Positions 34,954-44,348 of a stretch of 64,000 nt of DNA are shown in pieces. The position numbers and the translations under genes were made by a program. The DNA comes from JAWKUK01 sp041398605 (GTDB lineage: Bacteria; Planctomycetota; UBA1135; GCA-002686595). Position 1 is the stretch's first letter, and each line of letters opens with the position of its first letter. The notes beneath the pieces are model-generated. The model made no database searches. It was given only the letters and a program-made list of their open reading frames with translations, and had not been told where the DNA came from. The stretch is from NCBI GenBank assembly GCA_041398605.1, contig JAWKUK010000030.1:1-64000 (forward strand), given 5' to 3'.

Positions 34954-37263
34954 ATGATCATCGCAACCCTCCTCATCGCGGGCACGCTGCCGCAGGACGT
35001 TCCCTCCACCCTCACGCCGACGCAGATCGCGGCCACCCTCGACCGCCTCTTCGTCGACGAGCCCGGCGATGGGCGCGTCTGGGCCCGGGGCACGACCTAC
35101 AAGGCCGCCTTCGGGCCCGACGGCTTCACCTACGTCCCAGCCTTCGGCAGCGACGTACCGAGCTGCGTCTTCGACGTCGATCTCGAGCGCGCCTCGATCG
35201 GCGGAACGGCGCTCGAACTCGACCAGGCGCCGCGGCCCAAGGTGATGCAGCGGGACGCATCGAGCGCCTCCGTCGCCTTGGCTCGAGGCGCGCTGCGCGA
35301 GGTCTACCACCTCGGCCGTGAATCGGTCGAGCAGACGTTCGAGTTCGACGCCTTGCCCGGGCGCGGCGAGCTGCGGCTCACGCTCGACGTCACCAGCGAG
35401 CTGCTGGCTCGCGTCCAGGGGTCCGGCTTCGCGTTCTCGGGCCCCCACGGCGAGGTGCGTTGGAGCGCAGCGTTCGCGTACGACGCAGCGGGCCGCAGCC
35501 TGCCCCTCGTCCAGCGCTGGACCGGAGAGAGCATCGAGATCGTCGTCCCCGAGGACTTTGTGCGCGACGCGAAGTTGCCTCTCGTCGTCGACCCGATCCT
35601 CTCGACGTTCACGCTCAACACGATCCCGGACCCACTGATCGACGTGGACTCGGCCTACGACGCGGCGAACGACGTGTTCAACGTCGTCGTCTCCGTACGC
35701 CGGAGCCTGAACGACCACGACGTCTTCTCGATGTACCACACAGCGCTGATCGCCGTGACCGGGCTGCCCGACCCCGTCGACATCACGACAGAGAACTGGA
35801 ACGCTCCACGCACGGCGAACAGCCACTTCGCCGAGCGATTCCTGTGCGTCGCGAACGTTGGCAACAGCCCGGGCTCCCGCAGGATCCGCGGCCGCGTCCG
35901 CGAGGCCGCGAGCGGCGTCGGCGGCGCCGCCTTCGACATCACGAGCGGTGCGTCGGACCACGTCGACGTCGGAGGCTTCGGGAACGACACTGCGACGAGC
36001 GCGGACTTCATGGTCGTCTACCAGGCGCATGATCTGGCCACCGGCGACATCGACATCCGAGCGCGCACCGTCTCGCAAACGGGCGCAACGGGGCCGGCCA
36101 TCACCATCGCCGGCGGAGCGACGGACCAGGACCTCCGGCCGTCCATCTCGCGCTCGAGCGGCCGGCCGGAGCTCAACACGAGCGAGCACGACTACATGAT
36201 CGTGTGGCAGCGTGAGGTCTCCCCGACGAACCGCGACATCTGGGCCCACGTTGTGAGCTACGACGGGAGCCTCAGCGGGCACTCTGCCTTCCGTGCGTAC
36301 CGCTTCAGCGACGCCGTCAACCCTGACGTCTCCATGCAGAACCGCCGTACGAACCTCGTCGGCGGCGCTCCATACTGGGCGATCGCCTTCGAGCGCCTGG
36401 TCGGCTCCGACTACGACATCTTCGTCGTCTTTGCCACCGACGGCAACGCAGACAACGCGCGCAACGTGTCCGACATGCAGGACGTCGACGTTCAGCTCGA
36501 CCAGCGCGCACCAGTATCGCGAGGCGCCGGCTCCGGCTACATGCTGACCTACCTCTCAGAGAACCCTTCGTCAGGCTTCGACGCCTACGCAACAACGCTG
36601 GGCGTCGTCCTCCAAGACGGAGAACTGCGGGCCGCCCTAGGCGATCGGCGCGATGCGCTACCGGCCGCAGCCGGCGCCACGACTGCCCACAGCATCGCCA
36701 CCACCTGGGAAGGCAGCGTCTCGACGTCCGGCATCTCATTCGCTCCGCCCCTCGCCACCTGGCTCACCTCGCCTTCGACCAGCGCGCCGAACCCAATCCA
36801 AGGAGCGACCCTGGGCTTCAGCGGCGGCATCCCCATCGGCAGCCAGTACTGCTCGGCAAACGCCAACTCGAGCGGACGGAGCGCGTGGATTCGGGCCGCG
36901 GAAACCTTGGTCAACCCCCCCAGCCCTAGCAGCAACATCTGGCTCGAGTGCGCAGACCTTCCACCCCACGCGTTCGGGTACTTCTTGGCTTCGCTCCAGG
37001 AGGGCATCGGCACGACGCCCGCGAACAGCGTCGGCAACCTCTGCCTCGCGGGATCCATCGGTCGATTCGCGGGCAACGTCCTGAACTCGGGCCCCGGCGG
37101 CTCGGTCCTCATGTTCATGTCGTTCCAGGACGTGCCCCAGCCGCTCGGCTCCGTCGCCGCGATGTCCGGCGAGTGGTGGCACTTCCAGTATTGGACGCGT
37201 GATTCGGCGGGCGGGGCGGCGACGTCGAACTTCAGCAACGCGCTGCGGATCTGGATGAACTGA
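34954..37263 (+). CDS. Secreted propeller-like protein with LCLGG module, tandem paralogue 2
   Basis: 769 residues, starting MIIATLLIAGTLPQDVPSTL (signal). Co-linear with the upstream gene: DGRVWARGTTYKAAFGPDGF, VEQTFEFDALPGRGELRLTL, DAKLPLVVDPILST, VVSVRRSLNDHDVFSMY, ENWNAPRTAN, RFLCVANVGNSPGSRRIRGR, VVYQAHDLATGDIDIRARTV, YWAIAFERLVGSDYDIFVVF and the same ending (GNLCLAGSIGRFAGN, GEWWHFQYWTRDSAGG, SNFSNAL). This is a recent tandem duplication with both copies intact. It ends 9 bp before the stop of the convergent sigma gene, so transcription from the two sides meets here. Role is unknown; presumably cell-surface or secreted. Confidence 0.82.
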   Translation: MIIATLLIAGTLPQDVPSTLTPTQIAATLDRLFVDEPGDGRVWARGTTYKAAFGPDGFTYVPAFGSDVPSCVFDVDLERASIGGTALELDQAPRPKVMQRDASSASVALARGALREVYHLGRESVEQTFEFDALPGRGELRLTLDVTSELLARVQGSGFAFSGPHGEVRWSAAFAYDAAGRSLPLVQRWTGESIEIVVPEDFVRDAKLPLVVDPILSTFTLNTIPDPLIDVDSAYDAANDVFNVVVSVRRSLNDHDVFSMYHTALIAVTGLPDPVDITTENWNAPRTANSHFAERFLCVANVGNSPGSRRIRGRVREAASGVGGAAFDITSGASDHVDVGGFGNDTATSADFMVVYQAHDLATGDIDIRARTVSQTGATGPAITIAGGATDQDLRPSISRSSGRPELNTSEHDYMIVWQREVSPTNRDIWAHVVSYDGSLSGHSAFRAYRFSDAVNPDVSMQNRRTNLVGGAPYWAIAFERLVGSDYDIFVVFATDGNADNARNVSDMQDVDVQLDQRAPVSRGAGSGYMLTYLSENPSSGFDAYATTLGVVLQDGELRAALGDRRDALPAAAGATTAHSIATTWEGSVSTSGISFAPPLATWLTSPSTSAPNPIQGATLGFSGGIPIGSQYCSANANSSGRSAWIRAAETLVNPPSPSSNIWLECADLPPHAFGYFLASLQEGIGTTPANSVGNLCLAGSIGRFAGNVLNSGPGGSVLMFMSFQDVPQPLGSVAAMSGEWWHFQYWTRDSAGGAATSNFSNALRIWMN

Positions 37264-37272
37264 CCCGGCGGC

Positions 37273-37902
37273 TCACTCGCCCTCGGCGTCAAGCAGCTCG
37301 CTGATCCGAACGAGGGCGCGGTGCAACGTGACGCGCACCGCGCCTTCGCTCTTGCCCAGATGTACCGCGATCTCCTCCCGCGAGAGCCCCACGAGGTGCG
37401 CGAGGGTCACCACCTCGCGCTGCTCCTCCGTCAGCCGAGCGAAGGTGCGCTCCACACGCTCAATCTCCTCGCGTGCGATCGCGTGGCGGCTCGGCGAGGC
37501 GAACTTCTCGTAGTGCTCGGCGAGCGCCTCGAAGCCGCCGTCGCCCGCCGGCTCCTCGCGCAGCGCGTCGCGCTTCGACGCCAGGTAGTACGCGTTGCGA
37601 TTCTTGATCTTGCGCAGCGCGGTCGTGTAGAGCCAGCGCTTGAACGAGGCCTCGCTGGGATACTGGAACCGCTCGGCGTGCTCAAGCACTTCGCGACAGA
37701 CCGACTGAACGATGTCCGCACTCGACTCGCGCCTTTGCACGAGCTTCCCCGCGCGCAGCCTGACGAATGCGTGGAGCTCGCCCGAGTACCTGGCGAGCAG
37801 CGCGTCGATGGCTGCTCGATCTCCACTCGCCGCAGCGGCGGAGAGTTCCTGGAGCGCCGGGTCCGTGGGCGGCTGGGGGGGGGCGTCGCTCGAGGCATCC
37901 AT
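37273..37902 (-). CDS. ECF-type sigma factor divergent from a kinase pair
   Basis: 209 residues from the ATG at 37902, supported by AGGAGG 7-12 bases upstream (37910-37915). Region 2: LLARYSGELHAFVRLRAGKL, ESSADIVQSVCREVLEHAER, FKRWLYTTALRKIKNRNAYY. Region 4: RTFARLTEEQREVVTLAHLV, GLSREEIAVHLGKSEGAVRV and TLHRALVRI. Planctomycete sigma factors of this SSADIVQSV type are usually next to protein kinases. Here a kinase gene starts only 31 bp away on the opposite strand, so the two must share a control region. Its target promoters are unknown. Confidence 0.92.
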   Translation of the reverse strand: MDASSDAPPQPPTDPALQELSAAAASGDRAAIDALLARYSGELHAFVRLRAGKLVQRRESSADIVQSVCREVLEHAERFQYPSEASFKRWLYTTALRKIKNRNAYYLASKRDALREEPAGDGGFEALAEHYEKFASPSRHAIAREEIERVERTFARLTEEQREVVTLAHLVGLSREEIAVHLGKSEGAVRVTLHRALVRISELLDAEGE

Positions 37903-37933
37903 GGCGCGTCCTCCTCTAGGATACGATCGTCCG
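37903..37933. promoter_or_regulatory. 31-bp divergent gap between sigma and kinase starts
   Basis: The gap holds the sigma gene's Shine-Dalgarno on the minus strand and a weaker AGGAT on the plus strand. It is too short for two separate -35/-10 promoters plus leaders. At least one promoter must lie inside the opposite gene, or one of the starts is further in. The two units are therefore likely to be controlled together. Confidence 0.55.
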
Positions 37934-39511
37934 ATGACCCGAGAGCGCCAACCCGAGGAACCGGCTGAGGGTCGGCCGGACTCACCGCCGACGTTCGACG
38001 ACCTCCTGTTCGAGACCCTCGAACGCATGGACGAAGAGGGGCCGAGCGCGATCGATCAGGTCTGTGAGCGGCACCCGGAGCTCGCCGATCGCCTTCGGCG
38101 CCGACTGGAAGGGCTGCGCGTCGCGGGGCTCCTGGAGTCCGCCGCGGGACCACCGCTCGCGCCGCCGCCGAAGATCGGCTCGCTGCGGCTGGGCGCCACG
38201 CTCGGGGACGGCGGCATGGGCGTCGTGGTCGAAGCCTACGACGAGGCGCTCGAGCGGATGGTCGCCATCAAGCTGATCCGCCCCGAGCTGATGAGCTCGC
38301 CGGTCGCGCGAGAGCGCTTCGAGCGCGAAGTGCGTGCCGCTGCTCGACTTGATCACCCCGGCATCGTCCGTGTCTTTTCAGTCGGAGAAGCGGAGGGTCT
38401 GCCCTTCTTCTCGATGGAGAGGATCGACGGCCGGTCGCTCGCGGACTGCCTGCGTTCGTTGGCGCTGCGCCAGGACCTCGTGGGCGCGGACCTTCAGACC
38501 GTGGCGAGCGCGACGACCACACGCGTAGATCCTGGCGTCGCGCTCTTCGAGGGTAGCTGGGACGAGACCTGCTGCCGCGTGGTGCGCGAGGTCGCCGAGG
38601 CCCTGCAGCACGCGCACTCGGCGGGCGTCCTCCACCGCGACGTCAAGGCTTCAAACGTCATGGTGACCCCGCACGGCCGCGTGGTGCTCGTCGACTTCGG
38701 GCTCGCGCAGGCGGCCGGAGAGGCGACGATCACCCTCACCGGCATCCAGCTCGGCTCCCTCCCCTACACCGCGCCGGAGCGACTCGAGGGCGGCGCTGCC
38801 GCGAGTCCAGCCAGCGACGTCTACTCCCTCGGCGTCCTGCTCGTCGAGCTCCTGACCCGAGAGACGCCGTTCGCCGGCCCCAGCCAGTCCGCCCTCATCG
38901 CTGCAGTGACCGGCGGCCACCGTCGCCAGGCAGCACCACCGAAGAGCAGGGTTGGACGCGCCGCGATGGCGGTCGCCGACCGCGCGCTGCGCGTGCTGCC
39001 GCACGAGCGGCAGCAGAGCGCCGCTGCGTTCGCGCAGGACCTGACGCGCGCGCTCGACGGACGACCGCCCACCGCACTCCACGTCCCCCTCCACCGTCGC
39101 GCACGCACCTGGGCTCGCGCGCATCCGATCTCGGCCACCTTCGCGGCCGCGGCTGCGGCGACGCTCCTTATCGTCTCCCCCGCGATCCTCTCCACACGGG
39201 TCGAGGCCGCAGCCGCCCGCGCCCGTGCCGCCGAGCGCTCCTGGGACTCGCTCAACCGCTGCCTCGAAGCACTCGACGCTTTTGTCGCGTCCTCCGTGTC
39301 CGCCTCCGGACAGGCCCCGCTCCTCGCGACCGAGCGGACGCTGCTCGAGGAGGCCGCGGCCTTCTACGCGCGCGCCGCGGCCGGCAGCTCCACCTCGCAG
39401 CGCTCGAACGACCTGGCTCGTCGCGCCGAGGCTGGCCTCAGGACGACGCTCGAGCTGCTGGGGCGCTCGGAGCCGAAGTCGAGCGATGCGCCGGAGGTCG
39501 ACCCACGATGA
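37934..39511 (+). CDS. Membrane Ser/Thr protein kinase
   Basis: 525 residues from the ATG at 37934. Residues 1-75 hold a short helical segment (FDDLLFETLERMDEEG, QVCERHPELADRLRRRL) common ahead of planctomycete kinases. Kinase domain ~82-365: GATLGDGGMGVVVEA, Lys113 (VAIKLI), HRD 234-236 (HRDVKASNVMVT), DFG 254-256, GSLPYTAPERL, DVYSLGVLLVELL. A membrane helix (ATFAAAAAATLLIVSPAILS) lies near 395-415, with a short external helical tail of ~110 residues and no TPRs. All catalytic residues are present. Its stop overlaps the next kinase start (ATGA at 39508-39511), so the two are co-translated. Confidence 0.92.
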   Translation: MTRERQPEEPAEGRPDSPPTFDDLLFETLERMDEEGPSAIDQVCERHPELADRLRRRLEGLRVAGLLESAAGPPLAPPPKIGSLRLGATLGDGGMGVVVEAYDEALERMVAIKLIRPELMSSPVARERFEREVRAAARLDHPGIVRVFSVGEAEGLPFFSMERIDGRSLADCLRSLALRQDLVGADLQTVASATTTRVDPGVALFEGSWDETCCRVVREVAEALQHAHSAGVLHRDVKASNVMVTPHGRVVLVDFGLAQAAGEATITLTGIQLGSLPYTAPERLEGGAAASPASDVYSLGVLLVELLTRETPFAGPSQSALIAAVTGGHRRQAAPPKSRVGRAAMAVADRALRVLPHERQQSAAAFAQDLTRALDGRPPTALHVPLHRRARTWARAHPISATFAAAAAATLLIVSPAILSTRVEAAAARARAAERSWDSLNRCLEALDAFVASSVSASGQAPLLATERTLLEEAAAFYARAAAGSSTSQRSNDLARRAEAGLRTTLELLGRSEPKSSDAPEVDPR

Positions 39512-42168
39512 GCGCGTCGAACCCGCCCCCCCTGCGAACCCTCGGCGGCCTCGAACTGCTGCGGCCCCTCGGACGAGGCGGCAGTGGAACGGTCTGGGAG
39601 GCCCGCCAGGTTCGCCTCGATCGCATCGTCGCCGTGAAGCTGCTGCACGGCTTCGGCGCGCGGCGTGCCGGCTCCCATGGGGGGTTTCGGACCGAAGCGG
39701 CGCTACTCGCGCGGGTCGCACATCCGGGGATCGTGCCCGTCCTCGACCACGGGGAACAGGAGGGTGTGCCCTACCTCGTGCTGGAGCGAGTCGAGGGCGG
39801 CGACCTGAGCCAGGTCCTGGCTCGACTGCGGGCAGATCCGGCCCGGACCACGACGTCCCTCGATGGCTCGCACCTCCGTGCAGCGGTCGCGGAGCTCGCG
39901 GGCGTTGAGCCCGTCGGCGGTCCGAACGAACCCTGGTCGCGCGCCATCGTGCGGGTCGTGCGCGACGTCGCGCTCGCCCTGCACCACGCTCATAGCTGTG
40001 GCGTGCTGCACCGAGACCTCAAGCCGTCGAACATCCTGCTCACGCCGGACGGTCGCGCTCGAATCGCGGACTTCGGGCTCGCCCGCGCGATGGACCTAGG
40101 TGAGGGAGCGCCCGAGAGCGCGCGCTGGGGTTCGCTGCCCTACCTCGCACCCGAGCGCCTCGACGGGTCCTCGGGCGACCGGCGCAGCGACGTGTATTCC
40201 CTCGGCGTCCTGCTGTTCGAGCTCGCGACCCTGCGCCGCCCCTTCGAGGCCACAGAGCCCGCGGCGTTGGCCCGCGAGATCATGCGCGGCCGCGTTCCGC
40301 GGCTCAGGCCGAGGGGTCGAAGCCCGCGCCGGGCACGCGACCTCGAGGCGATCGCCCTGCGCGCGCTCGCGCTCGATCCGAAGCTGCGCTACGCATCGGC
40401 GCGCGACCTCGCGCGTGACCTCGAGGCGTGGCTCGAGGGCCGCGAGACCGTCGCCCGACCGCTCGGAGCCATGGCCCGCTTCATCGAGTCCGCGCGACGC
40501 GGCCGCGTCGCGATCGCCGCTGTGGGCATCGTGGTGATCGCCATGCTCGGCGCGCCGACGGCAATCCGGCTCCAACGCATCGCGGCTGCGCGCGAGGTGG
40601 AGGCGGCGGGCAGCCTGGCCGACTCGAATCTCGCGCTGGCGCTCGACTGCGTACGGAGGATCCTGGTCGCCGCAGCGCGCGACACGATTTCCGGGCAGCC
40701 CCTGTCGAGCGACCGTCGTCGCGGGCTGCTCTCCACGGCGCTCTCTCTGACGGACGACCTCGCCGAGGAAGCGGAGAGCCTCGAGCGAGCAAGGCGTCCA
40801 GAGCTGACGAGGCTCCGCATGCTCGCGCTCCTCGGGTTGGCGGCGCTGGAGCGGGAGCGGGGTGAACCCGAGCACGCCGCGGCGTTGATCGACGCCTCCC
40901 TCGACGAGGTCGCGTCGCTGAGCGATCCTTCGGACGCGCGCGCTCGTGCGCTGGCCGAAGCCGTCGTCCACCTCTCACGCGCCGGCGCCGAGGAGCGGCG
41001 AGGTCGCCACGCGTCGGCCCTGGAAGAGGCGCTCGCCGGCCTCTCCGCGATCGAAGGCCTGTCGCCGACGGAGCTCGCCGAGTCCGGCTGGGCCGAGGTG
41101 CGGTTGAACCTCGAGCAGTCCGCTGCAACGGAGCTGCGCACCCTGGGCCGAGGCGCCGAGGCACTCGACTACGCCGAGGCAGCCGTGGCCTCCGCGCGCG
41201 CCATCGTCCCCGTCGTCGCGTCGGACGGACAGCCGGCCATGCGGTCGCAGCTCGGCAATGCGCTCAATACCCTCGCGGCGGTCCACCTCGAGCTGGGCGA
41301 TATCGCCGCAGCACACGTCGTCTGCACAGAAGCCCTCGCGACGCTCGACCGCGCAGACGACAGCGTGCTCGCCCGCCGCACCCGTGCCATGGTGCACGAC
41401 AACCTCGGGGTCGCGTCGCCAGCGGACCCGGCCGCGCGCCTCGAGCACCACCTCCGCGCGCGCAGCCTGCAGCAGGAGCTCTTGGAACTCGATCCCCGGT
41501 CGATCACATCGCGGCTAGGGATCGCGCGGACGGAGCAGTGGATCGGCGCTGCCCACCTCGCCGCGGGCAGCACGCTCGGGGAAGCCCGTCAGGCCTTGGA
41601 GTCCTCCCTGAACCTCGCGCGCGAGCTCGTCGACGAAGTCCCCGGGGCGGTGGAGCACCTGGACGCTCGAGCGCGGGCGGCCTGGACCCTCGCGATCGTC
41701 GCCGAGCACGAAAGGAACCCGGAGGAGTTCGCGGCGCTGACGGAGGAAGCGTACGAGGAGTCGACCCGGCTCCTGCGGCTCGCCGGAGGTCGTCGCCCGT
41801 ACCGGCGCATTCACCTGGACATCTGCGTGGGTCTCGCGCGAGTCGAGATCTCCTATCGGCGCGACTACGAGGCCGGTCTTCTCCTCCTGAAAGAAGTGGC
41901 CGGTGCCGCGGACGCCACGGGCAGCATCCTGCGCAATGTGGCTGCGCTGCGGACCTTCGCGGCGAAGCTCGCGGCGACCGACCAGGGGCTGCAGCCAGCC
42001 GAGCGCAGCGCCCGTCAAGAGGAGCTCCTCGTCCTCGCCGTCGAAGCGCTCGACCGCGCCATCGACGCGGGCTACGCCGCGCGGCGGGACCTCTCGACAG
42101 CCCCCGTGTTCATGCCACTGCGGGATCGAGAGGACTTCCGGAAGGTGCTGGGGCGACTCGAGCGCTGA
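39508..42168 (+). CDS. Membrane Ser/Thr protein kinase with TPR-like region
   Basis: 886 residues. Kinase domain near 15-310: LGRGGSGTVWEAR, Lys44 (VAVKLL), HRD 168-170 (HRDLKPSNILLT), DFG 188-190, GSLPYLAPERL, SLGVLLFELA. A membrane helix (VAIAAVGIVVIAMLGAPTAI) lies near 332-351, then ~530 residues of TPR-like helices (MLALLGLAALERERGEPEHA, LGNALNTLAAVHLELGD, IHLDICVGLARVEISYRRDY). It overlaps the preceding kinase by four bases. The sulfatase gene starts 72 bp downstream on the same strand. Two kinases in one transcript opposite a sigma gene suggests a branched or sequential signalling unit, though that is inference. Confidence 0.92.
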   Translation: MSASNPPPLRTLGGLELLRPLGRGGSGTVWEARQVRLDRIVAVKLLHGFGARRAGSHGGFRTEAALLARVAHPGIVPVLDHGEQEGVPYLVLERVEGGDLSQVLARLRADPARTTTSLDGSHLRAAVAELAGVEPVGGPNEPWSRAIVRVVRDVALALHHAHSCGVLHRDLKPSNILLTPDGRARIADFGLARAMDLGEGAPESARWGSLPYLAPERLDGSSGDRRSDVYSLGVLLFELATLRRPFEATEPAALAREIMRGRVPRLRPRGRSPRRARDLEAIALRALALDPKLRYASARDLARDLEAWLEGRETVARPLGAMARFIESARRGRVAIAAVGIVVIAMLGAPTAIRLQRIAAAREVEAAGSLADSNLALALDCVRRILVAAARDTISGQPLSSDRRRGLLSTALSLTDDLAEEAESLERARRPELTRLRMLALLGLAALERERGEPEHAAALIDASLDEVASLSDPSDARARALAEAVVHLSRAGAEERRGRHASALEEALAGLSAIEGLSPTELAESGWAEVRLNLEQSAATELRTLGRGAEALDYAEAAVASARAIVPVVASDGQPAMRSQLGNALNTLAAVHLELGDIAAAHVVCTEALATLDRADDSVLARRTRAMVHDNLGVASPADPAARLEHHLRARSLQQELLELDPRSITSRLGIARTEQWIGAAHLAAGSTLGEARQALESSLNLARELVDEVPGAVEHLDARARAAWTLAIVAEHERNPEEFAALTEEAYEESTRLLRLAGGRRPYRRIHLDICVGLARVEISYRRDYEAGLLLLKEVAGAADATGSILRNVAALRTFAAKLAATDQGLQPAERSARQEELLVLAVEALDRAIDAGYAARRDLSTAPVFMPLRDREDFRKVLGRLER

Positions 42169-42240
42169 GTGGTTCGCCCAGCGGCTGCGATCGGAACGAA
42201 GGCCCCGGCTCGCGTCCGGCACGACGGTACTCTGAGCGCC

Positions 42241-43647
42241 ATGAAAGGACGGATCTTCATGGCCGCGTCGATCACGCTGCTCTCGGCCTGCGCCGCGACG
42301 GACGCGACAGTGGCGTCCACGGGCCCGCCGAATGTCGTCATCGTCTTCGTTGACGACCTCGGCTACGGCGACCTCGGCTGCTACGGCTCAGCGCTGTGCG
42401 AGACGCCGCGCCTCGACGCGCTCGCACGGGAAGGCGTCCGCTTCACCGACTTCTACGTCGCGCAGCCCGTGTGCTCCGCCAGCCGGACGGCCCTCCTCAC
42501 CGGCTGCTACCCGAATCGGCTCGGAATCCACGGCGCGCTCGGACCGAGCAACACGCATGGGATTGCGGACGGCGAGACGACGCTGGCGGAGGTTCTGCGA
42601 GGGGAGGGCTACCGGACCGCGATCTTCGGCAAATGGCACCTCGGCCATCACGCTCCGTTCCTGCCGACGCGCCACGGGTTCGATGAGTACTACGGCATCC
42701 CGTACTCAAACGACATGTGGCCCTACCACCCGGAGAACCCCGAGGCCTGGACGGACCTGCCGACGATCGAGGGCGAGGAGATCGTCGGCTACAACACCGA
42801 CCAGTCGCGCTTCACGACGGACTTCACGCGGCGCGCTGTGGACTTCATCAGGCGCTCGGCGGCGTCGGGCGAGCGCTTCTTCTGCTACCTCGCCCACCCG
42901 ATGCCGCACGTGCCGCTGTTCGTGTCCGAGGAGCGCGCCGGCGCGTCAGGTCGAGGGCTCTACGCCGACGTGATCGCGGAGATCGACTGGAGCGTAGGGC
43001 GCGTGCTCGACGCGCTCTCGGAGAGCGGCGTCGCCGACGACACGCTTGTGATCTTCGCCTCGGACAACGGACCTTGGCTCTCCTACGGCGACCACGCGGG
43101 TTCGGCGGGGCCGCTCCGCGAGGGCAAGGGCACGACCTTCGAGGGTGGTGTGCGGGTGCCGTTCATCGCGCGCTGGCCGAACAGGATCCCCGCGGGCGCC
43201 GTGCAGGGCGAGCCCTGCATGACGATCGACGTGCTGCCGACGATCGCCGGCCTCGTCGGCGCGCCGCTGCCAGGGCTCCCGATCGACGGCCGCGACGCAT
43301 GGCCACTCTTCGCGTGCGAGCCGCAGGCGACGTCGCCGCACGAGGCGTACTACTTCTACTACGGTCGCAGCGTGTTCGAGGGGCTGCGCGCGGGCCGCTG
43401 GAAGCTCCACGTGCCGCACGGCTACCGGACGATGACCGGCCGCGAGCCGGGGCGCGGCGGCATCCCCGGGAAGTACGACTACTCGGTGAAGACGGGGCTC
43501 GAGCTGTACGACCTCGAGGCCGACACGGGCGAGTCGGAGGACGTCGCGAGCGAGCACCCCGAAGTGCTGGAGCGGCTGCTGCGGCTGGCCGAAGCCCACC
43601 AGGCCGAGCTCGCCGCGGGTGCGCGCGAACCCGGACGAGTGAAGTGA
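42241..43647 (+). CDS. Sulfatase of the formylglycine (Cys-type) family, putative lipoprotein
   Basis: 468 residues from the ATG at 42241 (MKGRIFMAASITLLSAC). LLSAC is a lipobox, suggesting membrane anchoring. Asp38-Asp39 in PNVVIVFVDDLGYGDLGCYG are metal ligands. The sulfatase signature is C78-S-A-S-R82 (QPVCSASRTALLTGCYPNR), where the Cys would be oxidised to formylglycine. FGKWHLGHH and SDNGPW are further active-site motifs. The C-terminus has LYDLEADTGESEDVASEHPE, the usual arylsulfatase end. Length is normal. The substrate is probably a sulfated polysaccharide, as for most planctomycete sulfatases, but it cannot be told from sequence. It is probably the output gene of the adjoining sigma/kinase cluster. 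Confidence 0.94.
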   Translation: MKGRIFMAASITLLSACAATDATVASTGPPNVVIVFVDDLGYGDLGCYGSALCETPRLDALAREGVRFTDFYVAQPVCSASRTALLTGCYPNRLGIHGALGPSNTHGIADGETTLAEVLRGEGYRTAIFGKWHLGHHAPFLPTRHGFDEYYGIPYSNDMWPYHPENPEAWTDLPTIEGEEIVGYNTDQSRFTTDFTRRAVDFIRRSAASGERFFCYLAHPMPHVPLFVSEERAGASGRGLYADVIAEIDWSVGRVLDALSESGVADDTLVIFASDNGPWLSYGDHAGSAGPLREGKGTTFEGGVRVPFIARWPNRIPAGAVQGEPCMTIDVLPTIAGLVGAPLPGLPIDGRDAWPLFACEPQATSPHEAYYFYYGRSVFEGLRAGRWKLHVPHGYRTMTGREPGRGGIPGKYDYSVKTGLELYDLEADTGESEDVASEHPEVLERLLRLAEAHQAELAAGAREPGRVK

Positions 43648-44219
43648 GCTGTCGCCGCGATCGCAAGGCCGCAGCCGAGCGCGGCGCGTCGCGGCTCGCC
43701 ACGAGGTGCCACAAGGCCGGTGCCCAGCGGCCCGCGCGGCGGAGCACCAAGGCCAGATGAGCGGCGGCGGGAAGAACGCCGGGCGCAGCCATATCCCAAG
43801 TCACACTTGGTGATGGAAACGAAGAGGTCTCCCTCGCGGAGTTGACGTAACCCGCCGAGGAGGACCTTCTCCTTCGTTTGCTGACAAGAAGGGACCTACG
43901 TTGTGCCACTCCGGCCGCGTGAACGCCGGAGTCTGGGGGCCCTCGTCCTCTTCGACAACGATCTCGCGCAGAAGATGCACCGCGAGGCTCGAGCGAGCGA
44001 ACCGTTCAAGGCACGTGACGAAGCTGGCGGTACGTCACCAAAGCAGAGGGCGCCGAGCTGGCGCGTCGCCCTTTGCCTGCACGAGCTTCTCGAGGAGATG
44101 GAGAGCGCGTCGTGCCCTCGGGGCGACCTCCCCTTCCCCGAATCAGCCGATCCTGAGTCTCCGCAGATTCAGAGCGGTGACTCTACACGCGCCACGGCGA
44201 CGACGACGGCGTCCGCCTC
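43648..44219. other. Intergenic stretch with no supported gene
   Basis: No signal, domain or remnant was recognised on either strand. A plus-strand frame from 43903 (MPLRPRERRSLGALVLFDND) is open but lacks a ribosome site and overlaps other open frames. Around 43800-43900 the composition drops in GC, which may mark a decayed insertion. Confidence 0.4.
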
Positions 44220-44348
44220 TCACGGAACCGCCTCCGTCGCGAAGGCGACGATGCGCGGGATCGTCTGGAGGACCGCCAGCGTCGGCCGGTCGTTGTCCGA
44301 GCCGACACCCAGGAAGAGCGCCGGCGGCGGTGTCCCATCGGCCGCGGC

